DNA of 64,000 nucleotides from Prevotellaceae bacterium UBA4301. Lineage in GTDB: Bacteria > Bacteroidota > Bacteroidia > Bacteroidales > Bacteroidaceae. The stretch lies in the NCBI GenBank assembly GCA_002395775.1, contig DGUV01000005.1, positions 39,289 through 103,288 on the forward strand, given 5' to 3'. Positions 8,716 to 18,600 of this stretch are shown one piece after another; within the stretch, counting starts at the first letter, position 1; each line of letters starts with the position of its first letter. The notes beneath the pieces were generated by a model. That model ran no database searches, was not told the DNA's origin, and saw only the letters and a list, made by a program, of their open reading frames with translations. The translations under genes were made by a program, and so were the position numbers.

Positions 8716-9798
8716 TCAGTTTATCAGTCTTTCTATTTCACTCACTATCTCCTCGGGTGTGGGCACGATGCCTCCCATGCGTCCGTAGTGGTGGACGGGG
8801 CAGGTGCCGTTGACGGCCAGTCGGATATCGTCCACCATTTGTCCGGCATTAATCTCCAGGCTCATGATGAAGCGCATGCGCTGGGACAGGCTGGCCACCT
8901 CCTGCGAGGGGAAAGGCCACAGGGTGATGGGGCGCAACATGCCCACCCGCATTCCGCGCTGGCGACACAGTTCGATGGCTTTCTGCCCGATGCGTGAGGC
9001 CGAACCGAAGGCCATGATGAGCATGTCGGCATCGTCGGTCATGTATTCCTCATAGCGCACTTCGTGTTGGCGGATGGTCTCGTACTTTTCCTGCAGGTGG
9101 ATGTTGTGGGTTTCCATGACAGAGGGGTCGAGTTCGAGCGAGGTGATGATATTGTTTTTTCGTCCGCGCTTGCCTGTTGTGGCCCAGGGACATTGCTGGC
9201 GCACCTCGTCGTCGGTCCTGCGGGACTTGAAGGGGGGCAGGACGAGCTTTTCCATCATCTGTCCGATTACACCATCGCTGAGCATGATGACCGGGGTGCG
9301 ATAGCGGAATGCCAGCTCAAAACTGAGGTCAACGAAATCGGCCATCTCCTGCACGCTGGCCGGGGCGAGGACGATGACATTGTAGTCGCCATTGCCGCCT
9401 CCCCGGGTAGCCTGGAAGTAGTCGCCCTGACTGGGCTGAATGGTGCCCAGGCCTGGTCCGCCGCGCTGGACGTTGACAATGAGTCCTGGTATCTCGGCAC
9501 CTGCCATGTAGGTGATGCCCTCTTGCATGAGTGCTACGCCAGGGCTGCTCGACGAGGTCATCACGCGCTTGCCGCATGCCCCGCCGCCATAGACCATGTT
9601 GATGGAGGCCAGCTCGCTTTCGGCCTGTACGACCACCATGCCGGTTGTCTCCCATGGCTTTTCGGCTGCCAGCGTCTCAAGTATCTCGCTCTGCGGGGTG
9701 ATGGGGTAGCCGAAATAACCGTCGCAACCACAGCGGATGGCTGCGTGGGCAATGGCTTCGTTGCCCTTCATCAGCAGTATTTCTCTCTTTTCTTCCAT
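8716..9798 (-). CDS. vorB: 2-oxoacid:ferredoxin oxidoreductase, alpha subunit (VorB/KorA type)
   Basis: A 360-residue alpha subunit. The N-terminal pyrimidine-binding domain has GCDGYFGYPITPQSEI, and the central part has SSSPGVALMQEGITYMAGAE and RGGPGLGTIQPSQGDYFQ, typical of alpha chains of the four-subunit class. I chose the ATG at 9798 because the open frame upstream runs into the ferredoxin gene; a second Met ten codons on (MKGNEAIAH) is also possible. Such proteins are usually named VorB (3-methyl-2-oxobutanoate) or KorA (2-oxoglutarate); substrate assignment by name is weak. Confidence 0.9.
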   Translation of the reverse strand: MEEKREILLMKGNEAIAHAAIRCGCDGYFGYPITPQSEILETLAAEKPWETTGMVVVQAESELASINMVYGGGACGKRVMTSSSSPGVALMQEGITYMAGAEIPGLIVNVQRGGPGLGTIQPSQGDYFQATRGGGNGDYNVIVLAPASVQEMADFVDLSFELAFRYRTPVIMLSDGVIGQMMEKLVLPPFKSRRTDDEVRQQCPWATTGKRGRKNNIITSLELDPSVMETHNIHLQEKYETIRQHEVRYEEYMTDDADMLIMAFGSASRIGQKAIELCRQRGMRVGMLRPITLWPFPSQEVASLSQRMRFIMSLEINAGQMVDDIRLAVNGTCPVHHYGRMGGIVPTPEEIVSEIERLIN

Positions 9799-9808
9799 AA
9801 GTCGTTTG

Positions 9809-10024
9809 TTATCTGGTCCGATATACGGTGATGCACCCGTCGGGGCACACGATGGCACAGCTGGTGCAGCCCGTGCACATGCCTTCCACCACCTGTTCGG
9901 CATAGGGGTAGCCCTTGCGGTTAACGCTTTTTGCGCTGAGGTGGATGATGTGCAACGGACAGGCCACGGCACACAGGTTGCACCCCTTGCACCGTTCCGT
10001 GTCAACTACGATAGCTCCTCTCAT
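9809..10024 (-). CDS. Two-cluster 4Fe-4S ferredoxin, delta subunit of the 2-oxoacid oxidoreductase
   Basis: A 71-residue ferredoxin with two cluster motifs, CKGCNLCAVACP and CTGCTSCAIVCP, matching a dicluster 4Fe-4S protein. In this enzyme class the small ferredoxin subunit carries electrons from the active site to soluble ferredoxin. It precedes the alpha gene by 10 bases. Upstream lie the 22-base repeat array and the TPR gene. Confidence 0.92.
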   Translation of the reverse strand: MRGAIVVDTERCKGCNLCAVACPLHIIHLSAKSVNRKGYPYAEQVVEGMCTGCTSCAIVCPDGCITVYRTR

Positions 10025-10060
10025 ATCTTAACTATTTGCTTTGTGTATGCTATATTTTCC

Positions 10061-10126
10061 TTGTGGCCAAGGTTGCCCAACCTTGTGGTCAAGCTTGCCC
10101 AACCTTAGGGCTGAGGTTGCCCAACC
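10061..10126. repeat. Array 1 of the 22-base intergenic repeat: three tandem units
   Basis: Three 22-base units in exact register begin at 10061, 10083 and 10105. Each carries the half TTGCCCAACC at its end, preceded by TTGTGGCCAAGG, TTGTGGTCAAGC and TTAGGGCTGAGG. On the minus strand the core is GGTTGGGCAACC, an inverted repeat. It fills the gap between the TPR gene stop (10132-10134) and the ferredoxin start (10024). A degenerate further unit runs into the last codons of the TPR gene. Confidence 0.85.
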
Positions 10127-10131
10127 CAGGG

Positions 10132-10332
10132 TCAGGGGTTGAACATGTCCTTACAGTAGTAATTAAGAATGTTATACACCATCTCCCTTGCTTTCAGGGC
10201 TGGGGAATGTGGGTCGAGCTCAATGGCTTCGTTGTAACATTCTATGGCGTGCTGCCAGTCGTTCTGCCTGCGGTATGCATTTCCCTGCAGGTAGAATGCT
10301 TCGGCACGCGAGGCTGCTGAAGGACTCTCCAT
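10132..10332 (-). CDS. Small TPR protein upstream of the ferredoxin oxidoreductase genes
   Basis: A 66-residue protein that is essentially one TPR unit and a capping helix: AEAFYLQGNAYRRQNDWQHA then IECYNEAIELDPHSPALKAR, and a C-terminal KAREMVYNILNYY helix. It begins 3 bases after the stop of the DUF4468-like gene and is followed by the repeat array. A single TPR is short for a stand-alone fold; it probably acts by binding another protein. Its position suggests a helper of the 2-oxoacid oxidoreductase, but this is inferred only from context. Confidence 0.75.
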   Translation of the reverse strand: MESPSAASRAEAFYLQGNAYRRQNDWQHAIECYNEAIELDPHSPALKAREMVYNILNYYCKDMFNP

Positions 10333-10335
10333 GTC

Positions 10336-10956
10336 TCAGTCCTCGATGACGGCTTTACGAATCTTCATGGCAGGAACGGCTTCGGGAACATCGAAGGCAT
10401 CCATGGCATCGTCAAAGATTTCGTCCACGCGGTCCACCGTCTTGCGGCGGAACTTTCCACTCTTGGGATACAGTTTGGTTTGGGCCTTGTTGAGCGCTTC
10501 GCTGTCGGAAATCCATTCCTCGGCCTTGAAGATGACACCATTCTCGCCCTCGTTGTCCTCGCCGTAGTAATAGGTGATGTTGGAGAGGGAGAGCGTGACG
10601 CGATTGCCGTTGACGACGGCCTTAATCTGATAGCGGAAACGGGTGCGGTCGAGGTAGAGAGGTTTCTTCTTGAACACCATCCACTCGCATGCACGTGCCA
10701 CGATGCTGTCCTGCTCGGCTCCCATAATGCGGGCATAGTTGCCGGGGGCGGTTATTGAGTTTTCGACAAGTCGGTTGAAGTACGTCTGCAGCGTCTCCGA
10801 AATCTGTTGTGCCGTCTTGCCGGGCACACTGAAGCTCTTGGTGAAGGTGACTATGCCGTCCTTTTCGGGCACGGCACCAGCCAGGTACTTTGAATCATCC
10901 ACTGCGGCTGCACTGGTGGCAACCATCATTGCAAGGCAAAAAAGAATCTTTTTCAT
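10336..10956 (-). CDS. Exported DUF4468-like protein
   Basis: A 206-residue protein counted from the ATG at 10956, chosen because it begins a clean signal peptide (MKKILFCLAMMVATSAAAVD); an upstream Met adds nine non-signal residues. The mature part is an alpha/beta domain with TFTKSFSVPGKTAQQI near the start and a conserved-looking end (WISDSEALNKAQTKLYPKSG). This resembles the DUF4468 (TBP-like fold) proteins of Bacteroidetes, whose function is unknown. It is probably periplasmic. It lies 32 bases after the MacB-like permease gene and directly before the small TPR gene. Confidence 0.6.
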   Translation of the reverse strand: MKKILFCLAMMVATSAAAVDDSKYLAGAVPEKDGIVTFTKSFSVPGKTAQQISETLQTYFNRLVENSITAPGNYARIMGAEQDSIVARACEWMVFKKKPLYLDRTRFRYQIKAVVNGNRVTLSLSNITYYYGEDNEGENGVIFKAEEWISDSEALNKAQTKLYPKSGKFRRKTVDRVDEIFDDAMDAFDVPEAVPAMKIRKAVIED

Positions 10957-10988
10957 AATGTCATATATGTTTTTGTTGTTCAACTTCT

Positions 10989-12209
10989 TTATTCGTATCG
11001 CAGGGCCTCAATGGGGTCCATCGTAGCAGCCTTGTGGGCAGGTATGTATCCAAACATGAGGCCGATGAGGGCACACACGCCAAAGCTCACCACCACGCTC
11101 CACAGGGGAACGGTGGCAGGGAAACCGATGATGTTGGCAGCCCAGCTGAGCAAATAGCCCAGGCCTATGCCGATGACGCCGCCCGAGAGGCTGATTACGA
11201 TACTCTCAAGCAGGAACTGGCGGCTGATGTCAATGCCTCGTGCTCCCACCGACATGCGCAGTCCTATTTCCTTCGTGCGCTCCGTGACGGACACGAGCAT
11301 GATGTTCATGATGCCTATGCCGGCCACCAGCAGTGAGAAGGCCGCAGCCACCACAAGAACGGTTTGCAGGGTGGTCATGGTGCTCGACATGGTTTCCATC
11401 ATCTCCTGCTGTGAACGGATGGTGAAATCGTCGTCGTCACCTTCCTTAATCTTATGGTTGCGGCGCAGGATGGTTGTCAATTCGTCGATGGCATCGTCGC
11501 TCAGTTCTTCGCGCAGGGCACTTACGTTGATGCTGCTGAAGAAGGTCTGTGCAGCTATGCGTTTCATCACTGTGGTGTAGGGGGCAATCATCACGTTGTC
11601 TTGGTCCATGCCCCATGAGTTGTAGCCTTTCGACTTCAGTATGCCCACGATGCGGAACGGGATGCTCTTGAAGCGTATGGTCTTGCCCACGGCATCAAAG
11701 TTCTTGTCGCCAAAGAGCTCTTCCACTATGGTGGTTCCCACCACGCACACCTTCGAGCTCTTCTTGATGTCCTCCTCGGTGAAGCAGTCGCCGTCCTTGA
11801 TTTCCCACAACTTGATGGCCAGATACTCGGGGCTTTCGCCATAGACGGTGGTCTGGGTGTTCTTGGCACCGTAGATAACCTGCCCTGCGGCGTTCACTTC
11901 GGGACTGACGTGGGTGATGAGTTTAGCCTCCTGCTGTATGGCCTCGAGGTCAGCAGGTTTAAGAGTTTGCATGGCCGAGGGGTCGAGTCGCACTCCACCA
12001 CGCATTTCGCCTCCCGGGCGTATGGTGAGCAGGTTAGTGCCCATCTTGGAGAGTTCCTTGCGTATGCTGTCTTTCGAACCCTGTCCGATGGCCATCATGG
12101 TGATGACAGCCGCAACGCCGATGATGATGCCCAGTGTGGAGAGCAGTGTCCTCGACTTGTTGCTCATGATGGCCGTGATGGCCACTTTCAACAGATTAGT
12201 TAGGTTCAC
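10989..12209 (-). CDS. MacB-like ABC transporter permease
   Basis: A 406-residue permease of the MacB/FtsX type. The first membrane helix is at about 15-40 (TLLSTLGIIIGVAAVITM), a large periplasmic core domain follows at about 45-270, and three helices lie at about 280-310, 335-360 and 370-395, the last pair around the conserved TERTKEIGLRMSVGA segment. It is separate from its ATPase, which is encoded just upstream, unlike the fused MacB of E. coli. With the adaptor and TolC-like genes it forms a tripartite exporter across both membranes. Confidence 0.9.
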   Translation of the reverse strand: MNLTNLLKVAITAIMSNKSRTLLSTLGIIIGVAAVITMMAIGQGSKDSIRKELSKMGTNLLTIRPGGEMRGGVRLDPSAMQTLKPADLEAIQQEAKLITHVSPEVNAAGQVIYGAKNTQTTVYGESPEYLAIKLWEIKDGDCFTEEDIKKSSKVCVVGTTIVEELFGDKNFDAVGKTIRFKSIPFRIVGILKSKGYNSWGMDQDNVMIAPYTTVMKRIAAQTFFSSINVSALREELSDDAIDELTTILRRNHKIKEGDDDDFTIRSQQEMMETMSSTMTTLQTVLVVAAAFSLLVAGIGIMNIMLVSVTERTKEIGLRMSVGARGIDISRQFLLESIVISLSGGVIGIGLGYLLSWAANIIGFPATVPLWSVVVSFGVCALIGLMFGYIPAHKAATMDPIEALRYE

Positions 12210-12235
12210 TTTTTCTTCTTTTTAATATAGTTTTC

Positions 12236-12994
12236 TCAGTCTTCCTGTTTCGGCAGTGCAGCAAGTGCGTCGGCTGCGTTCAGAATGTTGTGATTCTCCA
12301 CGTCCTCGCGTATCTTGCCGTCGCGCAGCATAATGTTGCGGCTGCTGTATTGCGCTATTTCAGGGTTGTGGGTCACGAAGATGATGGTGCGTCCTTGGCG
12401 ATGCAGTTCTTGGAAGAGCACCAGTATCTCGAAACTCGTGCGCGTGTCAAGATTACCTGTAGCCTCATCGGCCAGGATTACGGCGGGATTGTTCACCAGT
12501 GCACGGGCAATGGCCACGCGCTGCATCTGTCCACCTGACATCTGGTTCGACTTGTGTTCCAGGCGGTCGCCCAGCCCTACGGCTTTCAAGGCTTCGATGG
12601 CTGCCTCGCGGCGTTGCTTGGCTGAATAAGCGCTGTTGTACATCAACGGCAGTTCCACATTCTCCACGGCCGTGGTTTTGGCCAGCAGGTTGTAGTTTTG
12701 GAAGATGAAACCAATCTTGCGGTTGCGCAACACGGCACGTTCCCTGCGGCGCATCTTTCTGACGGGAACCCCGTCCAGAATGTATTCACCCGAGGTTGGC
12801 GTGTCCAGACATCCCAGTTGGTTGAGCAGGGTGGATTTGCCCGAACCCGATGTGCCCATGATTGTCACGAACTCGCCTTCGTGAATCTTGAAGCTCACGC
12901 CACGCAAGGCCTTCACCACCTCGCTGCCCACATGAAACTCTCGTCGCACGTCTTGCAGCTCTATGACCACCTTTCGTTTGTCTTCGGTCATCAC
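12236..12994 (-). CDS. MacB-like ABC transporter ATPase
   Basis: A 252-residue ATP-binding subunit. Walker A is GTSGSGKST, the signature is MSGGQMQRVAIARAL and Walker B with the catalytic Glu is ILADEATGNLD. The sequence is of the LolD/MacB class that powers mechanotransmission through FtsX-like permeases. It overlaps the adaptor stop by 4 bases and is followed by the permease gene after 26 bases. Two adjacent Met codons could start it. The C-terminal extension after the H-loop region (about 230-252) is short and unremarkable. Confidence 0.92.
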   Translation of the reverse strand: MMTEDKRKVVIELQDVRREFHVGSEVVKALRGVSFKIHEGEFVTIMGTSGSGKSTLLNQLGCLDTPTSGEYILDGVPVRKMRRRERAVLRNRKIGFIFQNYNLLAKTTAVENVELPLMYNSAYSAKQRREAAIEALKAVGLGDRLEHKSNQMSGGQMQRVAIARALVNNPAVILADEATGNLDTRTSFEILVLFQELHRQGRTIIFVTHNPEIAQYSSRNIMLRDGKIREDVENHNILNAADALAALPKQED

Positions 12995-14145
12995 TTCTTG
13001 TTTTTGTCGTTGTTCTTGTTGTTACGGGGTCGGGGCATGAAGGGGTTTCCTGCCTGCTCTTGGGTTTCGGGCTCTCCGCCACTCTGGACGTCGGTGAGAA
13101 CTTCAAGTCCGGCCGATGCACCACGAGTGATTTGCGTCAGAGTGCCGTTGGTCATGCCTGTTTCCACAGCCACAGCCTTGATGTTTGGCCCTTCCTTTAC
13201 CCACAATTTGTGGGCCGACTGTACATCGGTGATGGTTTCGCCCTCGTTCAGCATGGCCTCGTTGGGAGTGAAGCGCAGAGCCTTCGACGAAACAGCCAGT
13301 ACATCATTCAGTTCAAGCGTAAAGATGGTCACGTTGGCTGTGAGTCCGGGTTTCAGCTTAAGGTCATTGTTGGGGGCACTTATTACCACTTCGTAGGTCA
13401 CCACATTGCTCTCCGTGGTGGCCTGCTGGCGCACCTGTGTTACGCTTCCCTCAAACACATCGTTGGGGAAGGCATCCACAGTGAAGGTCACACGCTGTCC
13501 CTCGGCCACTTCGCCTATGTCGGCCTCGTCCACGTCTGCTATGACGCGCATATTCGTAAGGTCTTGTGCAATCTTGAACAAGGTGGGCGTGTTAAAACTC
13601 GAGGCTACGGTCTGGCCCTCTTCCACCTCCTTCGAGAGTACCACGCCGTCGATGGGGCTGGTGATGGTGGCATAGCCCAGATTGGTTTGTGCACGTTTCA
13701 CGCTTTCGCGTTGCTGGGCCACTGTCTGCTGTGCCCTGACGTAGCTCAGTCGGGCTTGGTCGTAGTCGTTGGCCGAGATGAGTCCCTGGTCATAGAGGTT
13801 CTTGTAACGTTCGTAGTTCGACTTCTGATAGTCAAGGTCGCTCTGTGCACTACGCAGGTTGGCCTGTGAACTGGCCAGGTCACTCATGAGGTTGGTGCGG
13901 TCTAATTCCGCAATCACCTGTCCGGCCTTTACCACGCTGTTGTAGTCAACATACAGTTTGCTTACTATGCCACTCACCTGCGTACCAACGTCTACGCTGG
14001 TAACGGGTTCGATGGTGCCCGTGGCGGTCACGCTGGTTGTCACGTTTTGTTTTTCCACCTTTGCTGTGGAGTAGGTGAATTCCACCTTCTTCTTACAACC
14101 TGTCATCACAAGCGCGATGAGCAGGAAGAACGCAATCCTTTTCAT
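12991..14145 (-). CDS. MacA-like periplasmic adaptor lipoprotein
   Basis: A 384-residue membrane fusion protein with a lipoprotein signal (FFLLIALVMTGCKKK, lipidated Cys at about 17). The order is beta-barrel/lipoyl half (VGTQVSGIVSKLYVDYNSVV), a long helical hairpin at about 90-180 rich in Gln/Ala/Ser (SSQANLRSAQSDLDYQKSN), second lipoyl half (ATITSPIDGVVLSKEVEEG), beta-barrel and membrane-proximal domain. The tail is Asn/Lys-rich. It should connect the MacB-like pump to the TolC-like channel. Cargo is unknown; macrolides, peptides or siderophores are all possible for the family. Confidence 0.9.
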   Translation of the reverse strand: MKRIAFFLLIALVMTGCKKKVEFTYSTAKVEKQNVTTSVTATGTIEPVTSVDVGTQVSGIVSKLYVDYNSVVKAGQVIAELDRTNLMSDLASSQANLRSAQSDLDYQKSNYERYKNLYDQGLISANDYDQARLSYVRAQQTVAQQRESVKRAQTNLGYATITSPIDGVVLSKEVEEGQTVASSFNTPTLFKIAQDLTNMRVIADVDEADIGEVAEGQRVTFTVDAFPNDVFEGSVTQVRQQATTESNVVTYEVVISAPNNDLKLKPGLTANVTIFTLELNDVLAVSSKALRFTPNEAMLNEGETITDVQSAHKLWVKEGPNIKAVAVETGMTNGTLTQITRGASAGLEVLTDVQSGGEPETQEQAGNPFMPRPRNNKNNDKNKK

Positions 14146-14178
14146 TTATCTTGTTTTTATCTTTCTATTTCATTTCTA

Positions 14179-15516
14179 TCACATCTCTATAACTTCTCCG
14201 CCATAGAACTTCAGCAATTGCAGGTTCAGCAGAGCCATGTATTTGCTTTGCAGTTCGTCCTGCTTAGCGCTGATGAGGTTGTCGTAGCCCTGTCGCAGTT
14301 CTACGATATTCTTCAGCCCATTGCGAAACTGAGCGTCAAGCAATTCGTAGCTGACCTCGGCGCTTTCAACTTTGGCGCGTGCCGAGCGGAATCTTTGCTG
14401 GTAGCTGTTGGCGTTAAGCCAATAATTCTCGATGGTGCTGGCCAGTGCGTTTTTGCGGTCCTGCAGGTCCAACTGGCTATTCAGTTTCTGCAACTTGGCC
14501 ATTTCCACGGCACTCTTGTTGCGGCGGTTGTCAAAGATAGGCACACTTATGTTTACACCACCACTCAGGTTCACGTTCTGTTTCATCTGCTTTCCCACAC
14601 CGTCCCTGCTGGCACTATAGTGGCTGTCGCCAGCGCTGGCACTTACGCCTATGGAAGGGTAGTATCCCCGGCGGGCAATGTCAATGCTCATATCGGCTGC
14701 CTCAATGCTCAGCTCTGCCATCTTGATTTCGGGACGTGTGTTCAGAGCCAGTTCATAAATGCTCTGTGCCGAAGGAATGGGTAACAGGACCTGATCGTCC
14801 GAGGGTACGTTGCCAGCCACGTCAAAGGGTGCGCCCAGCTCCAACTCCAGCAAGGCCTTCAATTGTCTCTTGTAATTCAGAATTTGTGTTTCGGTGCTGA
14901 CAATATCATATTCTGCACTCTTCCATTGCGCCTCAAGTTGGGCTACGTCGGCCTTCGACATCTGACCCTGACGCATCATTTCTTGCCCGCGCTCATATTG
15001 GCTTTTGGCTGTCTGTGCAAGTTGCTCGTTCACCTTTTTTGCCTCAGTGCTATAGAGAATTTGTACATAGAGTTGGGCAATTTGCTCTTGCAGACTCTGC
15101 TCACTCTGTTGCGTGCTAAGTTCATTAATTTGGTTCTGCAATTTCTGTGCCTCAATGTTCTTGTGGTTGATGCCACCGTTCCATACCGTCCAGTTTGCGT
15201 TCAGACCATAGGATCCCTGTTCTGTGACTTTCTTCGTAGTGTTAGTAACCTGTCCGTTCTGCACGATGGCAGTGCTTTCTTCAAAAGGCCTGTAACCCAC
15301 ACTCTGACTGGTGCTGAAACTCAGCGAGGGCAGCAATGCGGCCTTGTCCTGCAACAGGTTTACCTCGCCTTGCGCCTCGCTTACACGGCTCTTGCGTATG
15401 TCGATGTTATTCTGTAAGGCATAGTCAATGCACTGGCGCAGCGTCCATGCCTCTTGGCCCGCACAGCACGCCCAAGTCAGGCATGCAACCGTAGCGAGCA
15501 GGATATTGTTCTTCAT
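14179..15516 (-). CDS. TolC-family outer-membrane efflux channel
   Basis: A 445-residue exported protein with a signal peptide (ILLATVACLTWACCAGQ). Two OEP repeats are visible, each with the family's helical and beta-hairpin pattern: WTLRQCIDYALQNNIDIRKS begins the first, and QSIYELALNTRPEIKMAELS the second. The family forms trimeric channels through the outer membrane. It is the first gene of the exporter operon, and a minus-strand -7 box lies at 15552-15559. Adaptor, ATPase and permease follow in that order. Confidence 0.9.
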   Translation of the reverse strand: MKNNILLATVACLTWACCAGQEAWTLRQCIDYALQNNIDIRKSRVSEAQGEVNLLQDKAALLPSLSFSTSQSVGYRPFEESTAIVQNGQVTNTTKKVTEQGSYGLNANWTVWNGGINHKNIEAQKLQNQINELSTQQSEQSLQEQIAQLYVQILYSTEAKKVNEQLAQTAKSQYERGQEMMRQGQMSKADVAQLEAQWKSAEYDIVSTETQILNYKRQLKALLELELGAPFDVAGNVPSDDQVLLPIPSAQSIYELALNTRPEIKMAELSIEAADMSIDIARRGYYPSIGVSASAGDSHYSASRDGVGKQMKQNVNLSGGVNISVPIFDNRRNKSAVEMAKLQKLNSQLDLQDRKNALASTIENYWLNANSYQQRFRSARAKVESAEVSYELLDAQFRNGLKNIVELRQGYDNLISAKQDELQSKYMALLNLQLLKFYGGEVIEM

Positions 15517-15551
15517 ATTGGCTATTTAATGATTTGTGTCCTAACGAGTTG

Positions 15552-15559
15552 CAAAAATA
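15552..15559 (-). promoter_or_regulatory. Predicted -7 promoter element for the exporter operon
   Basis: On the minus strand this reads TATTTTTG, a match to the Bacteroidetes -7 consensus TAnnTTTG, 36 bases before the TolC start. The -33 box at the expected distance is weak (a GTTG-like sequence near 15580), so strength is uncertain. Confidence 0.5.
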
Positions 15560-15648
15560 CAAAAAAATCCCCAATCATCCAACTCCCATCTCTTTTTTTA
15601 ACATTGTTTTCATTTTTGCATGTGAGGAGATAAATCATGTTATCGGTG

Positions 15649-18600
15649 TCAATCTTCTTTGAGTGGGGAGTTAACGGTTGTCCCCTTTTCGCAGTAGTTG
15701 ATGAGGCGACTGTAATCGGTTGAGAGCCGCAGTAGTGATAAGTTGCCAATGAGTAGGAACTGGTGGCGGGCACGTGTGATGGCCACATTTAGTTTGCGGT
15801 CGATGCGCTGGCCATCGCTCTCGACTGGAGCAGACAGCATTGCAACCTGATAGGGTTGTCGCACAACGGTGGAGAAAAGTATGACATCACGCTGACTGCC
15901 TTGGTAGCGTTCAACGGTGTCTATGGTTATTTCGTCAGCTTGTGGGATACATAGCTGGTGGAGGTGGCGGCGAACAAGGGTAATTTGTCCACGAAAAGGA
16001 ACGATGATGCCGATACCTGTGCGTGGTTGCCAAGGCAGGTGGCTGCGAAGGTAAAGCTGGTGAAGACTGGCTACAAGGAGGGCACAGAATTTGGCTTCGG
16101 ATTCATTCGTTTTGTTATTTATGCTGGGCTGGAGGTTTGATACGTCGAAAGCGACCATGTGTTGTGTGGCAAGGCGGGACATAAGCGGGTCAGAGAGTCC
16201 GTTGACAGTCCACGGAAGAGGTTGTTGCTGATGGGGTAGAGGGACGATGGAAAGCTGGTCTGCATAATAAGCGTGGGAGACGTAATTGTTAATATCGACA
16301 TGCATGCGTCCTTGGTGAGTGAGCATTTGCTCAATGCCCGTGTATCCGCGGTGGCGGATGAGTATGTGGAGGCGTTCGAAGAGTGAATGGCGGCAGTCGG
16401 TGAGTCCGATGTCACGCAGGGCTGGGGAGGAAACACGGCTGGCAGATTCGGGTTGCATCACTACAGCGGGCAGTTGCTTGTGGTCGCCAATGAGCACGAA
16501 CCTGTGAAGTTGTGGGAGCAGGGGCAGTAATTGTGGTTCGAGCACTTGTGAGGCTTCGTCAAGGTAGGTTGTCGCAAACTGCTTGAGGCGAAATATGTTG
16601 TGGCTGCCACAAAGACTGGCAACAGTACCGCATACAATTCGTACGGGATTTATGGCGGCGAGGAGTTGCTGGCGGTTGAGGCAAGAAGAAATGTAGTTGT
16701 ATAGTAGGTGTGGGCGGAAGTCAGGGGCACATGTTGCCTCCTGTCCGATGCGAAGGAAGGCTGGTTTTCCAGGCAGTGAAGCAAGCATCTGACAGATTTC
16801 ATCGACAGCGCGGTTGGTGTAGGCCATGAGCAGAAGTGTGTGGTCGGTCTGCTCGAGTTCTTCCCATACCATGTGGCGCAATGTTTGGCTGGTTTTCCCG
16901 CTGCCGGGAGGGCCAATGAGCAACTGATAGTCGGTGCCGTCGGGGGATGGTGGCCGTTGGGCCAGGAAGAGATTTCGGGTGGCATCGTCACAGGTGAGTA
17001 TGCCGAAGAGTCCACGGTATTGAGTGTGGAAAAGGTTGTCGCTATGTGAGGGCTCAATGGCGTAATGACTTGTGGGGTGTACAAAAGAGGTGTCGCGCTG
17101 TGGAAAAGGTAGGCGCAAGAGCAGGTTGTCGGGAGCAAATGCCTCAATTTGACAGCGTAAGGACTGGTGGTTGCTTAATAAGTCTGCCTCACTATTGTGC
17201 TCATAAAGCACTACACTGTCGCCCTCGCGGAAATTGGGCTGACCTTGATTGTCAGAATCGAAACGGGCCAAAATATGGGTCATCATTCCCTCGTCGTTGA
17301 CGACGGGTTGCAGGGAGAGCTGGACCATGATGTTGCCGTGGATGAGTTTGGTCTCTATGTCGGAGAGCCAGGCCTGTGCAAAACCGCGGTCGCTGTCAGG
17401 ACGGTCGTCGCCTACCTTCGCGTGGAACTGCTCACGTTGTAGAAACGAGAGCATGGTGGAAAAATAGTCGAAGGTTAGTGGTGAAGCCGTATGGAGGGTG
17501 TGGAGAAATCCATCGATGTTTGGTCGAATGTAGTTCTTGTAGAGTTTACTATTACTTCCTAAGGGGTTGAAGTCCGTCTCGTTAAGCGACATGAGGAACT
17601 CGTGCGGACGGAGGCGTAATTGGCAATCGATGTGAACGATGCCGTTTCGTGCGTTGAGAGCTTCCACTATTGCTTGGCGCCCCAAGCGGATGTCGTAGAG
17701 TTCGGGATAGCGAGAATAGAGCAATAGTGTACGCACTTCACTTCTGGGCTTTTCAAGACAGTAGTGGAGAACCTCCTTGTAGAGAGCCATTTGCCAGGCG
17801 TGTTCCATGCGGAAAGTGTTATGGAACTCGTCTCGCTTGCCACTCTTTAGTTCTACAATGGTGCGACAATCGGATGTGAGCAGGTCCATGCGTCCTTGCA
17901 GACCCAGCTGTGGGCAGATAAAGGTGGGCTCGAGCATAACCCCGTCACGCTCCACATCTATTCCAACTTGGGGAAAGAGGTGGCGCACTGTGTGCAGGAT
18001 GTTCCTGTGGTGCTGTCGGCACTGGCGGAAAAAATTCTCGTCGATGCCTTCGAGGGTGCAGTATGTGAGCGGGTAGTCGCGGAAACTCTTCTGCATACTT
18101 TGTAGGAAGTCATCATTCGAACGCACGGCATCGTCGAGAAATTGATTGGCTACATTTCCTAATTGGATGGCCGGTGTATCTTCCTTAGGCTGAAACTTGG
18201 ATATAAGGTAGTGGAGTGGGGTGATGCCGCTCTCTTTGTAGCAAAGACAGACGGAAGTAATGTCCACCAGATAGTCGGGTTCGAGGATGATGAATTGTGG
18301 GTGAAGCAGCCCGTCGTCATCAATGGTAATGTCGAGTAGGTTGAGTGTAGCCAAGGGGTAAAGCTGACGGGCAAGACTCCACTCGTGGCTGTAGACTATG
18401 GTGCGCTCCTCACCTCGTTCGTCATAGCCCTGGATTTGACATTCGTCCCACTGGCTAACGGTGAATCGCATGTGTTGGCCAGTTTCTGTTGTTTCGCTTT
18501 CCCATTGTCGCCAGTGGTTGGGCAGTAATTCAGCAAGGGCTTGTGGAGGTGGGGCTTGGTAAAAGGCTTCGATGGCTTGGCAGAGCGCTTTGGCATCGAA

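Noticed and set aside
7680..8813. A 377-codon plus-strand frame across the oxidoreductase beta subunit
   Set aside because: It overlaps three conserved minus-strand genes and shows no recognisable motif.
9799..10005. N-terminal extension of the alpha subunit to 10005
   Set aside because: The extra residues lie inside the ferredoxin gene in another frame and do not resemble the family.
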